Source of the DNA: Corella eumyota
Lineage: Eukaryota > Chordata > Ascidiacea > Phlebobranchia > Corellidae
Direction: 5' to 3'
Assembly: GCA_963082875.1 (NCBI GenBank)
Contig: OY720102.1
Location: forward strand, 2,232,001-2,296,000
Length of the DNA: 64,000 bases
Position numbers and translations under genes: made by a program. Shown here in pieces: positions 11,231-29,001 of the stretch. The number at the start of each line of letters is the position of its first letter. The stretch's first letter is position 1. The notes below the pieces were generated by a model that did not search any database, was not told the DNA's origin, and was given only the letters and a program-made list of their open reading frames with translations.

Positions 11231-11986
11231 TTAGGTCGGTGCAAAATGTGTTCTTGCCAATGTCCACTCCGCTAGATGTCCGACAAGAGTTGCTTTTCTT
11301 GATTTTTTGGCGACTTTCTCTTTAGTATTTTTATTGTTTTCCAGTGTTTCCATTTTTGTTACATCGTCGTCACTGTTCAAATTAGTTCCGTTCTCTTCAG
11401 TCTGAACGGCATCAGACTGTGTGTCTATTTGGTTAGTGTCTACGTCATTAATTAGGGGAATAACTGGTTGTTGTGACGTTTCAAGTTGTTCATTGTCTTC
11501 TGCATCATCATTACCTTGTTGAATATTCACGTTTGCTTCTGGAAAAATATTGGTTGTTTCGTTATGGTAATGATGGTGTTCGACCACTTGTTTGTGGTGG
11601 TGATGATGGTGTTGCTCATGTTCCAGAATATTGGTTTGATTTTGGTGTGTATGGTCGTGTTGGTGATGATGGTTCTCATTAACAGTTACCTCGGCGTTTG
11701 GGTAAATATTGGTTGTTTGTTGGTCGTTGTTTTCAGCTTCTGAATTATCTTTATTCTCATTTTCTTCTTCCTTATCATTAAGTTGACTTTCATCATCTTC
11801 TAATTTGTTTTCAGATAAGTTCGGTTCGTTTATTTCTGTTTCATTTGCTTGTATTTCATTCTTTTCAACCGAGGGTTCATTTAATTTGTCTTGCTCGTTT
11901 TCAGCTCGTGTTGTTTTTGAGTCATCGATTTCTATAGTTGGACTTTTAACACAGCACTTTCCAATCTTTCTTAAAGAGTTTCCCAT
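11231..11986 (-). CDS. MGN gene 1: probable lipidated, acidic, histidine-rich protein of unknown function
   Basis: I do not recognise this family. 251 residues, single exon. The N-terminus MGNSLRKIGKCC fits N-myristoylation at Gly2 with nearby palmitoylatable Cys and basic residues, so a membrane-anchored cytoplasmic protein is inferred. An acidic Glu/Asn/Asp-rich stretch (about 20-88) follows. Then comes TTNIYPNAEVTVN (91-103), a histidine-rich segment (106-141) and a second similar motif TTNIFPEANVNIQ (144-156). The His-rich segment has the composition of a divalent-metal binder. The last 30 residues are basic then hydrophobic and do not match genes 2 or 3. Genes 2 and 3, on the opposite strand, are clear paralogues. 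Confidence 0.75.
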   Translation of the reverse strand: MGNSLRKIGKCCVKSPTIEIDDSKTTRAENEQDKLNEPSVEKNEIQANETEINEPNLSENKLEDDESQLNDKEEENENKDNSEAENNDQQTTNIYPNAEVTVNENHHHQHDHTHQNQTNILEHEQHHHHHHKQVVEHHHYHNETTNIFPEANVNIQQGNDDAEDNEQLETSQQPVIPLINDVDTNQIDTQSDAVQTEENGTNLNSDDDVTKMETLENNKNTKEKVAKKSRKATLVGHLAEWTLARTHFAPT

Positions 11987-13340
11987 ATTGTATATCCTTT
12001 TATAAAGTTACTAATAATAAAAATTTACAAAAATCTACAAGAAAAAATTAATCTTATTATAATAAATGTAAAATTTATCTATTTTTAACTCTTCAAATCT
12101 AATATACGTTTTATTACCATCTTATACTAAAATACTCCTCGTAAAGCAGATTGTACATTAACTTTTATAGCAACTGTTCAAACAGTTCACTCATGTAATC
12201 AAGTTGTTAACTCAACTTCGGGAGTGAATCAAGTGTTATATACCCGACTACGATTAAAATCTTGTTCAACGAAGCGCTCATGGGTATTTCCCAATCGAAA
12301 CTCAACACAGAAAGTTTTCTCAACACAGAAAGTAAAAATAGCACGTATTGAACTTGTTTGCATACCCTCGTCATTTAAAATAGAACTAAACATGTAATTC
12401 CTATTAAAGTTATGATTTAGGTTTTCACATTTTGCTTGTTATTTAGCCTATAGTTACTCGTTACTTTACATATAATTTGCAACATTTTATTTTAGGTCGC
12501 AACAAAATAAATTGGATTTCTGACATATTATCGAAAAAATTTTACTGAATATACATTTAAGCTCCACTTGCCTTTAAACGTAATTTTATAGACTACAAAA
12601 CAAATTTTAAAGACACTCGTTTTATTTTAACCCTCAACTAGAAAATTCCATTTACTTTTTAACGTAATGTCGACATAAATTAGGTTTTCGAACAAAACAT
12701 CTATTCGGTCAAGTGGATTTCGGTAATATAATCTATACTACGTTGAAGTGTAATAACACCTTGCAAAATAATATTACACAAGAGGACAATACACGGAAGG
12801 TCTGAATCACATTCCTACAGCAAAGTTTAAAGCTTTAACAGTCTATAAATATTTTCTGCTTACAAATATCCTTAAGCTACATAGCGCTGCGGTTTTCTAA
12901 ATTTTGCCCACTCAAAGTTTTTGAGGGAAACTTTAGTCTCACGGTACTTTTTTGAGTTTAAAATAACTAACGCCTTATGCTATTATTAAATTCAATTACA
13001 ATGTAAATATTTATTATAATCACTTGCAGAACAGAACTTATGTCGCAAATACTTTTGTCTTTATTTAACAATTACGACACTCTGTAGCCAATATAAGTTT
13101 GCAAATATTAACCTTTTTGTAGTCCTGCCTTATAAGGCTTAATAATAAATAAACAATAGATGCAATATTTCGATAGAGAGCGAAACTCCATAGTAAAAGT
13201 TAAAAGGTGTGGAGTTGTTAAAATCATAAAGTTATACGAAGATAGATTATTAAGTGCTACCATACGAGGCCCAAAAAAAAATTAATTATGAAAAGTGGAA
13301 ATATTATTTATTCACTTTTTATTTACTTTTTTATGTAAGA
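11987..13340. other. Shared upstream region of divergent MGN genes 1 and 2
   Basis: Genes 1 and 2 point away from each other from this 1.35 kb. The part next to gene 2 (about 12900-13260) resembles the region upstream of gene 3 (about 14500-14865). Shared blocks include ATTTAACAATTACGACAC and AAGTTTGCAAATATTAAC, so the promoter was duplicated with the gene. No other gene is seen. Confidence 0.45.
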
Positions 13341-14123
13341 ATGGGAAATTCTTTGAAAAAATTTGGAAAATGCTGCTGTGGTAAAACTTCAACAACAGAA
13401 ATCGATGATTCAAGAACAACAAGAGCTGAAAACGAGCAAGATAAATTATTAAATGAACCGTTGGTTGAAAAGAATGAAATACAAGCAAATAAAACAGAAT
13501 TAGTGGAACCAAACTTTAATTTAAATTTACCCGAAAACAGTTCAGAAGACGATGAAAGTCAACTTGATAATAAGGAAGAAGAAAATGAGAATAAAGATAA
13601 TTTGGAAGCTGAAAACAACGACCAACAAACAACCAATATTTACCCAAACGCCGAGGTAACTGTTAATGAGAACCATCATCACCATACACACCAAAATCAA
13701 ACCATTTTTCTGAAACACGAAGAACACCATCACCACCACAACAAACAATTGGTCGAACACCATCATTACCATAACGAAACAACCAATATTTTTCCAGAAG
13801 CAAACGAAGTTTCTGGTGATGCAGAAGACAATGAACAAATTGAGACGTCACAACAACCTAATACTTATTTAATTGATGACGTAAACACAAACCAAATAGA
13901 CAATACATCTAGCACGTCTAAAAGCTACATTTCAGAGAAAAGCGAATTAGATGAAAGTCCTAGTTATGATCAAAGCCATTCGGACAGCTCAGAGACAGAC
14001 CTTTATTACCAAAAGTTCAAGAGCAAAAGCAAAAGTTTTTCCGTGTCGTTTTGTGCAAGGAAGCAGTCAGTTGAAATTAAGCGTAGGCATACGTTTGGTC
14101 ATTCTGACGATGTAAAAAGGTAA
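13341..14123 (+). CDS. MGN gene 2: paralogue of gene 1
   Basis: The open frame extends further upstream, but the ATG at 13341 gives MGNSLKKFGKCCCGK, matching the acylation-type start of the paralogues, so it is chosen (260 residues). Order: lipidation-type head, acidic stretch, TTNIYPNAEVTVN (about 97-109), histidine-rich segment (about 112-144), TTNIFPEAN (about 147-155), then a Ser-rich basic tail with SKSKSFSVSF. The second beta-prone motif is shortened: the VNIQ part found in genes 1 and 3 is gone. The function is unknown. Same strand and close to gene 3. An AATAAATAAA polyadenylation-type signal follows near 14236. Confidence 0.75.
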   Translation: MGNSLKKFGKCCCGKTSTTEIDDSRTTRAENEQDKLLNEPLVEKNEIQANKTELVEPNFNLNLPENSSEDDESQLDNKEEENENKDNLEAENNDQQTTNIYPNAEVTVNENHHHHTHQNQTIFLKHEEHHHHHNKQLVEHHHYHNETTNIFPEANEVSGDAEDNEQIETSQQPNTYLIDDVNTNQIDNTSSTSKSYISEKSELDESPSYDQSHSDSSETDLYYQKFKSKSKSFSVSFCARKQSVEIKRRHTFGHSDDVKR

Positions 14124-14937
14124 CAACAATTTTACTTGATTTTGCAAATTTTACAACAAATTGGCAGAAAACATACGCTTTCTAAAATTCTGGTTACATA
14201 AGGTGTTTATTGTAGTGTTTATTTGAACTATATAATAAATAAAATTGCTTTGAAAATGAAAAATTATTTTAATTTATGTTAAATAAGTTTAATCGCGTAG
14301 TTTAGTTTTTACTAACTTTTTGTCATGCCATATAAACAAATTTATTTATTTTGTTGTACGTTAAAACTTGAAATAAATGCGAACATTTAAAACTTATAAC
14401 ATTTTTAATAAGTAACGTCTAAGAATTACTAAGTTTACGGAAATACCCTGCTCTTACACAATAGATTATAAAAAATGAATAACATGTTGGAATTTTTAAT
14501 ATTCCACCCACACAAAGTTTTACATTTAAGTTAAACTTAATTGTGTTGTTGCTCTTTAAAAGTTTAAATCAATTCAGGCGTTATGCTATGATTAATTTAA
14601 ATATTAAGTGAATATTTAAAAAAAATACAGAACAAAAAATGCTATTCACTAGCGATGTTGCAACACGATTGCCTTAATTTAACAATTACGACACCTTTAA
14701 ATCAATAAAAGTTTGCAAATATTAACTTTCTGTAACCTTGGGGTTTAAAATAAATATACCAAAGATACAATGTTTAATTTAGAAGTGCAATCCCATAATA
14801 AAAGTTAAGGTATTGGGTTGTAGGAAGCATAAGCTGTACAAAGATAAATAATTAAAGTCTTTAAAACTGCGTTAAATTATCTAGAAATTAAAATTATTTA
14901 TTTTTAACTATTGCATTACTTGGATGTTTGCAAAAGA
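14124..14937. promoter_or_regulatory. Region between MGN genes 2 and 3
   Basis: It holds the 3' end of gene 2 and the upstream sequence of gene 3. About 14500-14865 resembles about 12900-13260 upstream of gene 2, with shared short blocks (see that entry). No coding region is supported. Confidence 0.4.
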
Positions 14938-15786
14938 ATGGGCAACGCATTAAGAAAGATTGGAAAGTGCTGTATTAAAAGCCCAACTATATAAATCGAT
15001 GATTCAAAAACAACACGAGCTGAGAACGAGCAAGATGAATTATTGAACGAACCGTCGGTTAAAAAGAATGAAATACAAGCAAATGAAACAGAATTAAACG
15101 AACCAAACTCTGATTTAAATTTACCTAAAAACAAATTAGAAGACGATGAAAGTCAACTTGATAATAAGGAAGAAGAAAATGTAAATAAAGATAATTTAGA
15201 AACTAAAAATAACGACCAACAAACAACCAATATTTACCCAAACGCCGGGGTAACTGTTAATGAGAACCATTATCACCAACACGACCATACACACCAAAAT
15301 CAAACCAATATTCTGGAACATGAAGAACACTATCATCACCACCACAAACAAATAGTCGAACACCATCATTACCATAACGAAACAACCAATATTTTTTCAG
15401 AAGCAAACGTAAATATCCAACCAGGTTATGATGGTGCAGAAGACAATGAACAAATTGAAACGTCACAACAACCAGATACTACTTCAATTGATGACGTAGA
15501 CACTAACCAAACAGACAATACATCTAGCGCAACTGAGAGCGACACTTTAGAAGAAAGCGAATTAAAAGAAGATCTTAGTAATGAACATAGCGATTTTACA
15601 ACACCTAACTCACATAAAATAGATTCGCAAGAGATCGAAAACTACATACAAACCAACGCTCCAAACATGAAAGATAAACACTTGCGTCGCAGCAAAAGTT
15701 TATTATCAGTATATTATAATGCCATAACGGGGTCTATTGAATTTAAACGAGATGTTAACAATGTAAAAAAGTCAACGACAATTTAA
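14938..15786 (+). pseudogene. MGN gene 3: paralogue with an early in-frame stop
   Basis: ATG at 14938 opens MGNALRKIGKCCIKSPTI and is followed at once by TAA (14992-14994), where gene 1 has a Glu codon in EIDDSKTT. After the stop the same frame stays open for 263 codons to 15786. It contains the acidic stretch, TTNIYPNAGVTVN, the histidine-rich segment, TTNIFSEANVNIQPG and a Ser/Lys-rich tail related to gene 2. One base change (GAA to TAA) explains the break, so inactivation is recent, allelic or a sequencing error. A shorter protein started downstream would lose the lipid anchor. It is a host gene of unknown function. Confidence 0.65.
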
Positions 15787-16278
15787 AGGGTCATTTTGTA
15801 AAACATAACGTGGGTTTGCAAAATACATGTAAATACGACTTCTTTAATTTATTATGTTACACAAAGTTTTAACGACGTTGCTTTCATCCGTATACTAAAT
15901 AACAGTTTCAGCTTTTATATAATAGTGTTTAACATCTTGAGTTGCGTAGTTACGTTTTTAATGGCTTATTGTCTCGCTATATCAACAAATGTATTTATTT
16001 TGCAGCAATAAAACCTTGCACAGCATTCTATTTAAACTTAAAATAATACAAATATTGAAATCTTGATAAGCTATTGTTTATCCACACCACATTACCTAGA
16101 ATTAAAATCATGATAGCAATAATTACTTACATAATATAATGATATTTATAAACACCAGAAAGCCTGAGTGTGAATAGCGTTGTAAAAGTGCGACTCAGAC
16201 CAAAAAAAAACGGCTGTAACCCGTTGTCGTAACCGATATAACACAAAATTGTACTAGTTTAATAATATTAAGCCGATT
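15787..16278. other. Convergent region between MGN genes 3 and 4
   Basis: About 490 bp between two convergent genes. From about 16076 rightward the sequence belongs to the left copy of the 2.3-kb tandem duplication. No gene is seen. Confidence 0.4.
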
Positions 16279-17220
16279 TTATAATTCCGAATCACCATAT
16301 CGCTCTCTATTAATTTCTTTTTCGTCGATATAGTCAAGTTCAAAATTATCATTGTTGCCCAATAAGGGCATACGTTGATCTTTATTTACTGATAAATTTT
16401 GATTTAAATACGAAACTGCTTTTCCGTTGCTGGCAATGTCGTTTAAGCTGGCTTTACTTAAATAATGATCTTCTTTAAATCTTAGTTCACTCTTGACCGA
16501 ACCTTGCAAAGAAACTAATGATTTTTCACTGAGTGGGTGGGGTAAACATTTTAACTTTTCGTTGGTTTGGTTTGGTACTTGTAGCTGATTACAACCATTT
16601 TCAAAATGGGAGCTACCATTTTCTAAAATTAGATTTGCACCATTTTCAAAATGAAAGCCATCATTTTCTAAAACTGAATTTCCTCCATTTTCAAAATGAG
16701 AGCCATCATTTTCTAAAACTGGATTTCCACCATTTTCAAAATGAGAGCCATCATTTTCTATCATTGGATTTCCATCATTTTCAACAGCGTTGCTACCTTG
16801 TTCTGTATGTTGACTTTCCCCATCTTCGTTAACATTTTCTGCATTTCGGTCTCTGACTTCCTCTGTCGCCATGCTGTCGTGTGCAACATTTTCGTTTTCT
16901 TGATTGTCTGGTCCATAATTAACGTCACTATTAATAAAGAGGGTTGTTGCTCCAGTCTTATTTTCCACGTTTTTAACTTCTGTGGTTTCAGTTATATGCT
17001 GAATGTCGTTACTGACTATTTTAATCTTGTAGTGATAATTTGTTGTTTGGTTTACTTGGGGTAGGGGTGGGGGATCTTGTAAAAGGGTTGGTATTCTTGC
17101 ATTATCCCGAATTTGTTCGTTTATTCTATGTATCTTATCATCTAAATCTGGTTTTTGATCATCTTCTAAGCAACAACAACAACAGCAGCGTTCTAAATTT
17201 CCAATGAAACTGTTCCCCAT
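16279..17220 (-). CDS. MGN gene 4: probable lipidated protein with 15-residue repeats
   Basis: 313 residues, single exon, function not recognised. Start MGNSFIGNLERCCCCCC: myristoylation-type Gly2 plus six consecutive Cys, likely palmitoylated. Residues 59-105 hold two beta-prone stretches, TTNYHYKIKIV and TTLFINSDVNYG; the second lines up with TTNIFPEANVNI of genes 1-3. Residues about 145-210 are tandem 15-residue units (FENGGNPVLENDGSH type). A conserved tail follows: KSLVSL, VKSEL.FKE, HYLSKASL, AVSYLNQN, MPLLGNN and ELDYIDEKE. Gene 5 shares all these parts. The family is probably cytoplasmic and membrane-anchored. Transcription runs toward gene 3. Confidence 0.75.
   Translation of the reverse strand: MGNSFIGNLERCCCCCCLEDDQKPDLDDKIHRINEQIRDNARIPTLLQDPPPLPQVNQTTNYHYKIKIVSNDIQHITETTEVKNVENKTGATTLFINSDVNYGPDNQENENVAHDSMATEEVRDRNAENVNEDGESQHTEQGSNAVENDGNPMIENDGSHFENGGNPVLENDGSHFENGGNSVLENDGFHFENGANLILENGSSHFENGCNQLQVPNQTNEKLKCLPHPLSEKSLVSLQGSVKSELRFKEDHYLSKASLNDIASNGKAVSYLNQNLSVNKDQRMPLLGNNDNFELDYIDEKEINRERYGDSEL
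16600..16790 (-). repeat. 45-bp in-frame tandem repeat in MGN gene 4
   Basis: About four units of 45 bp encode 15-residue repeats with HFENG and LENDG. Gene 5 has the same unit with HFKND and VTENG, so the array predates the duplication and has diverged since. Confidence 0.8.
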
Positions 17221-18030
17221 AATTTATAACTATTTCTTTTTAAGTCTACATACTGTATTACAATACACAAAGTGCTACAGGTTTACACTTTACAGCTAAA
17301 CAAATTATAAATACCACAAAATGAAGGTTTAGAAAAAACACAAGAGTAAAAATGCCACTACTTTTTAGCGTTTAACGAATTGGTTTTACTGTGAATGACA
17401 TTGCTCTTGTCTTAACCTTTCAAGTTTATAATAACATTGTCTTAAGGTAGTCTAGTTAATGTTTAACCTGGTTGCACCATAAACTTTGCTGCTTTAAATT
17501 ATTAAACATTTGTTTAAAAAACTAAACACTTGTACATCTTTGAAGACAAAAAATCGAATAAACTTCAAATGTACTACTAAAAGTATTGCCATACTGTCTA
17601 CATATAACAAAAAGATCTACAAAATGCCGACTTTGACAATGTCTGTTATCCATTTGTGTCAGTATTGTAACAAATAAACAAAGATGAATTACACCATATC
17701 ATTACACACCTTAACCGCAATTTGGGTCACGGTTAAATGCAAATAAAACATGTAAAAAACACCGGGGTAAATTCCATCTAAATCTCCAGCGCTTTCCATT
17801 CATTTTAAACAGACTATAGATCCCACAGTATCCCCTTTTATTTAAAAAGTCTCGTATTATTGAATTAGAGAGCCGGCTGGTTTAATGTTTAATCATTTTA
17901 GCATGAAGAAATCCTGTTTTTATTTCAACAGAACTTTTCAAAATTGGAGAAAAAAAGAAAAAAAATCGCGCTCGCTGTAGCGAACGAATACAATCGTAAC
18001 GTCATTCTACTACACACAGTGCGGATGACG
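17221..18030. promoter_or_regulatory. Upstream region of MGN gene 4
   Basis: It matches the region upstream of gene 5 (19504-20381), including 'ACAGCTAAACAAATTATAAA' and ACTTTTTAGCGTTTAACRAA. The right end corresponds to the 3' flank of SMC5 in unit B. No separate gene is seen. Confidence 0.45.
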
Positions 18031-18183
18031 TCACTCTATTGCTTCGTCATCATCTTCGTATTTGAGCATCCCGCGTTTTCGAATAAATCTGCTGATTTTC
18101 CAGTCGCGATGACTCAGCAAAGATGGGCCATTATGAATAACGTGCACGGTCATATATTCGTTATAAGTAAGGTTAGGTAACAA
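18031..18183 (-). other. Orphan second copy of the SMC5 terminal coding exon
   Basis: This 153-bp block encodes exactly the same 50 residues plus stop as the real last exon at 20382-20534: LLPNLTYNEYMTVHVIHNGP to YEDDDEAIE. Human SMC5 has the equivalent [20 protein letters not shown]. Seven bases differ and every change is synonymous. The acceptor (T-rich tract then ATGTAG) is intact. The copy of the exon before it (about 18245-18340) is degraded, so this exon could only be used by splicing from SMC5 exons beyond 20615, across MGN gene 5. It may be a functional alternative last exon or a young copy kept alike by gene conversion. Confidence 0.8.
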
Positions 18184-18618
18184 CTACATAAAAAAAAGGT
18201 GTTAGCTTATTGAAGTATAAAAATGTAAATTAAACACTTGGGCACTAACCTTAGGGGTAAAGAGAAAATATTAAAAAAAGAACAATGTGCAAATATGCAA
18301 AAGTCGCGATGTATGAATAAAACACCTTTAAAATAGAGCTCAAAGCAATATAGAACTACTAGTACTGTCATAAGCAGTTCTTTATCCACACCACATTGCC
18401 TAGAATTAAAATCATGATAGCAAAAGTTACGTTACATAATGTAATACAAGTTTTATTAAAAAGTTATGGCGGTTTAAAATGTGATATTTATAAACCCCAG
18501 CAAGCTTTAGTGTGGATGGCGGTGTGAAAGTGCGGTTCACACCAAAACAAGAGCTGTAACCCGCTTCCATGATCGATTTAACAAAACAAGAGGCTAGTTT
18601 AATGATATTAAACCAATT
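18184..18618. other. Junction of duplication units A and B
   Basis: It contains the decayed penultimate SMC5 exon copy, then the boundary near 18381, then the 3' flank of MGN gene 5. No intact gene is seen. Confidence 0.45.
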
Positions 18619-19503
18619 TTATAATTTCGAATCACTATAGCGCTCCCCATTGAACTCTTTTTCGTCGATAAAGTCAAGTTCCATATTATTATTGTTGCCT
18701 AACAGGGGCATATGTGGTTCATTACTAGCTGCTGAATTTTGATTTAAATACGAAACTGCTTTTTTGTTGATGGCATTGTTGATTAAGCTGGCTTTACTTA
18801 AATAATGACCTTCTTTAAAATCTAGTTCACTTTTTACCAAATCTCGTAAAGAAACTAATGATTTTTTACTAAGTGGGTTGGTTTGGTTTGGTACTTGCTG
18901 ATTAGAACCATGTTCAAAAAAAGCGCCACCATTTTCTGTACGTTGACTTTTATCATTTTTAAAATGGGAGCTACCATTTTCTGTAACTGAATTTCCATCA
19001 TTTTTAAAATGGGAGCTACCATTTTTTGTAACTGAATTTCCATCATTTTCAAAATGGAAGCTATCATTATCTATAACTGAACTTTCTTCATTTCCAACAG
19101 TGCTGTCGACTTGTTCTGTATGTTGGATTTCGCCATTCCTTTCTGCATTTTGGTTTTCGCCATTCTCTGTGGCCATGCTGTCTGGTGCAACATTTTGCCC
19201 TTCGTGGTTGTTTGGCCAATTATTAAAAACCACTTCACTGTTAATAAACTGGTTTGTTGGTCCGTTTATAACGTGTTGAACATTACTCACGCTATTGTCA
19301 AAATGGTTAATAATAATGGGAGTTTCCCTTTGTTCAACTGGAGATGGGGTATCTTGAAATGTGCGTGACCTTCTTACAGTTTCTTCAACTCGATCATTTC
19401 GGTCACGATCATCATTATCTAAAACTTGTTCTTGTTGTAAAACTTCGTTATTCTTACAACAACAACAGCAACGTCCTACATTTTTAACAAATGTGTTTCC
19501 CAT
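18619..19503 (-). CDS. MGN gene 5: paralogue of gene 4
   Basis: 294 residues, single exon. Start MGNTFVKNVGRCCCCCK (myristoylation-type Gly2 and five Cys). The middle has PIIINHFDNSVSNVQHVI and TNQFINSEVVFNN, equivalent to the beta-prone pair in gene 4. A 15-residue repeat (ENGSSHFKNDGNSVT type) is present in fewer copies. The conserved tail is KSLVSL, VKSELDFKEGHYLSKASL, AVSYLNQN, MPLLGNN and ELDFIDEKE. Conservation is strongest at both ends and weakest in the repeats, which suggests selection on anchor and tail. It lies just downstream of SMC5 on the same strand. The function is unknown. Confidence 0.75.
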   Translation of the reverse strand: MGNTFVKNVGRCCCCCKNNEVLQQEQVLDNDDRDRNDRVEETVRRSRTFQDTPSPVEQRETPIIINHFDNSVSNVQHVINGPTNQFINSEVVFNNWPNNHEGQNVAPDSMATENGENQNAERNGEIQHTEQVDSTVGNEESSVIDNDSFHFENDGNSVTKNGSSHFKNDGNSVTENGSSHFKNDKSQRTENGGAFFEHGSNQQVPNQTNPLSKKSLVSLRDLVKSELDFKEGHYLSKASLINNAINKKAVSYLNQNSAASNEPHMPLLGNNNNMELDFIDEKEFNGERYSDSKL

Positions 19504-20381
19504 AACTTTACACCTACGAAATTTTCTTCAAGTCTACATACTGTATCACAATATACAGAGTGCCCCAAGTTTACCTTTACAGCTAAACAAATTATAAATA
19601 TCATAAAACGTAGAAGGTTTAACTAAAAACACAATCATATAAATATACTTTTTAGCGTTTAACAAACCGGTTTCAATGCACAAAAAGTTTTTATTTTAGC
19701 AACGACATTGTACTTGCCCTTTTCTAATTTATAACGACGTATACTTTAACCAATATTAAACGTAGTTATGTTTAACCACTGCCATATATCTTACTGTTGC
19801 AATCAGATTAAACATTTGTTTAAAAACTCCATACTTTGTAAAATCTAAACGCCTGTAGTCTAAACATTTTTACCTAATTTAAAAAAACATACTTAATTAA
19901 ATCCTTAAGCTTTACTCGTAACGAAACAATATATGAATGAAATTTCGTTGTCCCCATTACACGTTAGTGGTATTGTTAAACGACTAAACAAAGAGAACAA
20001 AAGAGACATTACACCATAATGTGCGACACCATAACCGTGTTTTAAGTCAAGGTTGATTGATATAAAAACACTAAGAAGGAGCATTCCGTTAAATTTCTGC
20101 GGCGTTTTTCATTCATTTAAAACAGACTATAGAGTAGCCCTTTTTATATAAAAAGTCTTGTATTATTGAATTAGAGACCCGGCTGGTTTAATGTTTAATC
20201 ATTTCAGCATGAAGAAATCCTGTTTTTATTTCAATAGAACTTTTCAAAATTGGAGAAAAAAAGAAAAAAAATCGCTGTGTACCTAAATACGCAATAATAA
20301 CAGTGACAAGAGAAACAGTAACTCGCTGTAGCGAACGAATACAATCGTGACGTCATCCTACTACACACAGTGCGGATGACG
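19504..20381. promoter_or_regulatory. MGN gene 5 upstream region and SMC5 3' flank
   Basis: The gene 5 promoter and the SMC5 3' end share this 0.88 kb. The right side has two TGACGTCA palindromes: 20348-20355, and 20377-20384, which overlaps the SMC5 stop. Confidence 0.45.
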
Positions 20382-28620
<8,239 letters not shown>

Positions 28621-29001
28621 TTAAACTACTTTACTACAATTTAAAATTACATTTCCTATGTCTACAGAAAAAAGAACAAGTTATGAAAAACAGTAATATA
28701 TACAAAGTTTTTACAAATGTTTAGAGAGTAATGTTAACAAACTGTAAAGCATTGAACACAATATTTTGTAGATAAATTTTAATCAATCATGATTGTTTAC
28801 TTTTTTATGATTGCAGTTGTACTACAAAATAACAACCTACAAAACCAGCAAAAGTTTTTCAAAAAAAATTTAACAAACAAATATTGTATAAAGTACAAAC
28901 TTAATATTAATACAGCAGTTAAATTTTAAATTTGTGGCAGCTGATATTCTTGTTAATTTAAAAAAATTATTTAACAAAATATAAAAAAAATATTCAGAGT
29001 T
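28621..29001. promoter_or_regulatory. Short region between MCM3 stop and SMC5 start
   Basis: 380 bp between two genes on the same strand. It must hold the SMC5 promoter or leader and the MCM3 3' UTR. Nothing specific is recognised. Confidence 0.4.

Larger units (their letters stand above)
16076..18340. repeat. Tandem segmental duplication, unit A
   Basis: Unit A begins near 16076 (TCCACACCACATTACCTAG) and matches unit B beginning near 18381 (TCCACACCACATTGCCTAG). Both carry, in the same order, a 3' flank, an MGN gene (4 or 5), its upstream sequence, and a copy of the SMC5 last exon with its splice acceptor. Unit A also ends with a degraded copy of the penultimate SMC5 exon (about 18245-18340; compare 20615-20710). 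Similarity is highest around the exon copy, with long near-identical stretches, and lower in the MGN genes. Confidence 0.8.

Noticed and set aside
13254-13340. Upstream Met extending MGN gene 2 by 29 residues
   Set aside because: The paralogues all begin at MGN, and the extension is AT-rich and unconserved.
16600-16790. Possible CRISPR-like regular repeat
   Set aside because: The units are contiguous and in frame, with no unique spacers, in a eukaryotic gene.
16533-17064. Plus-strand open frames opposite MGN gene 4
   Set aside because: Mirror image of the 45-bp repeat and Cys-rich head of the real gene.
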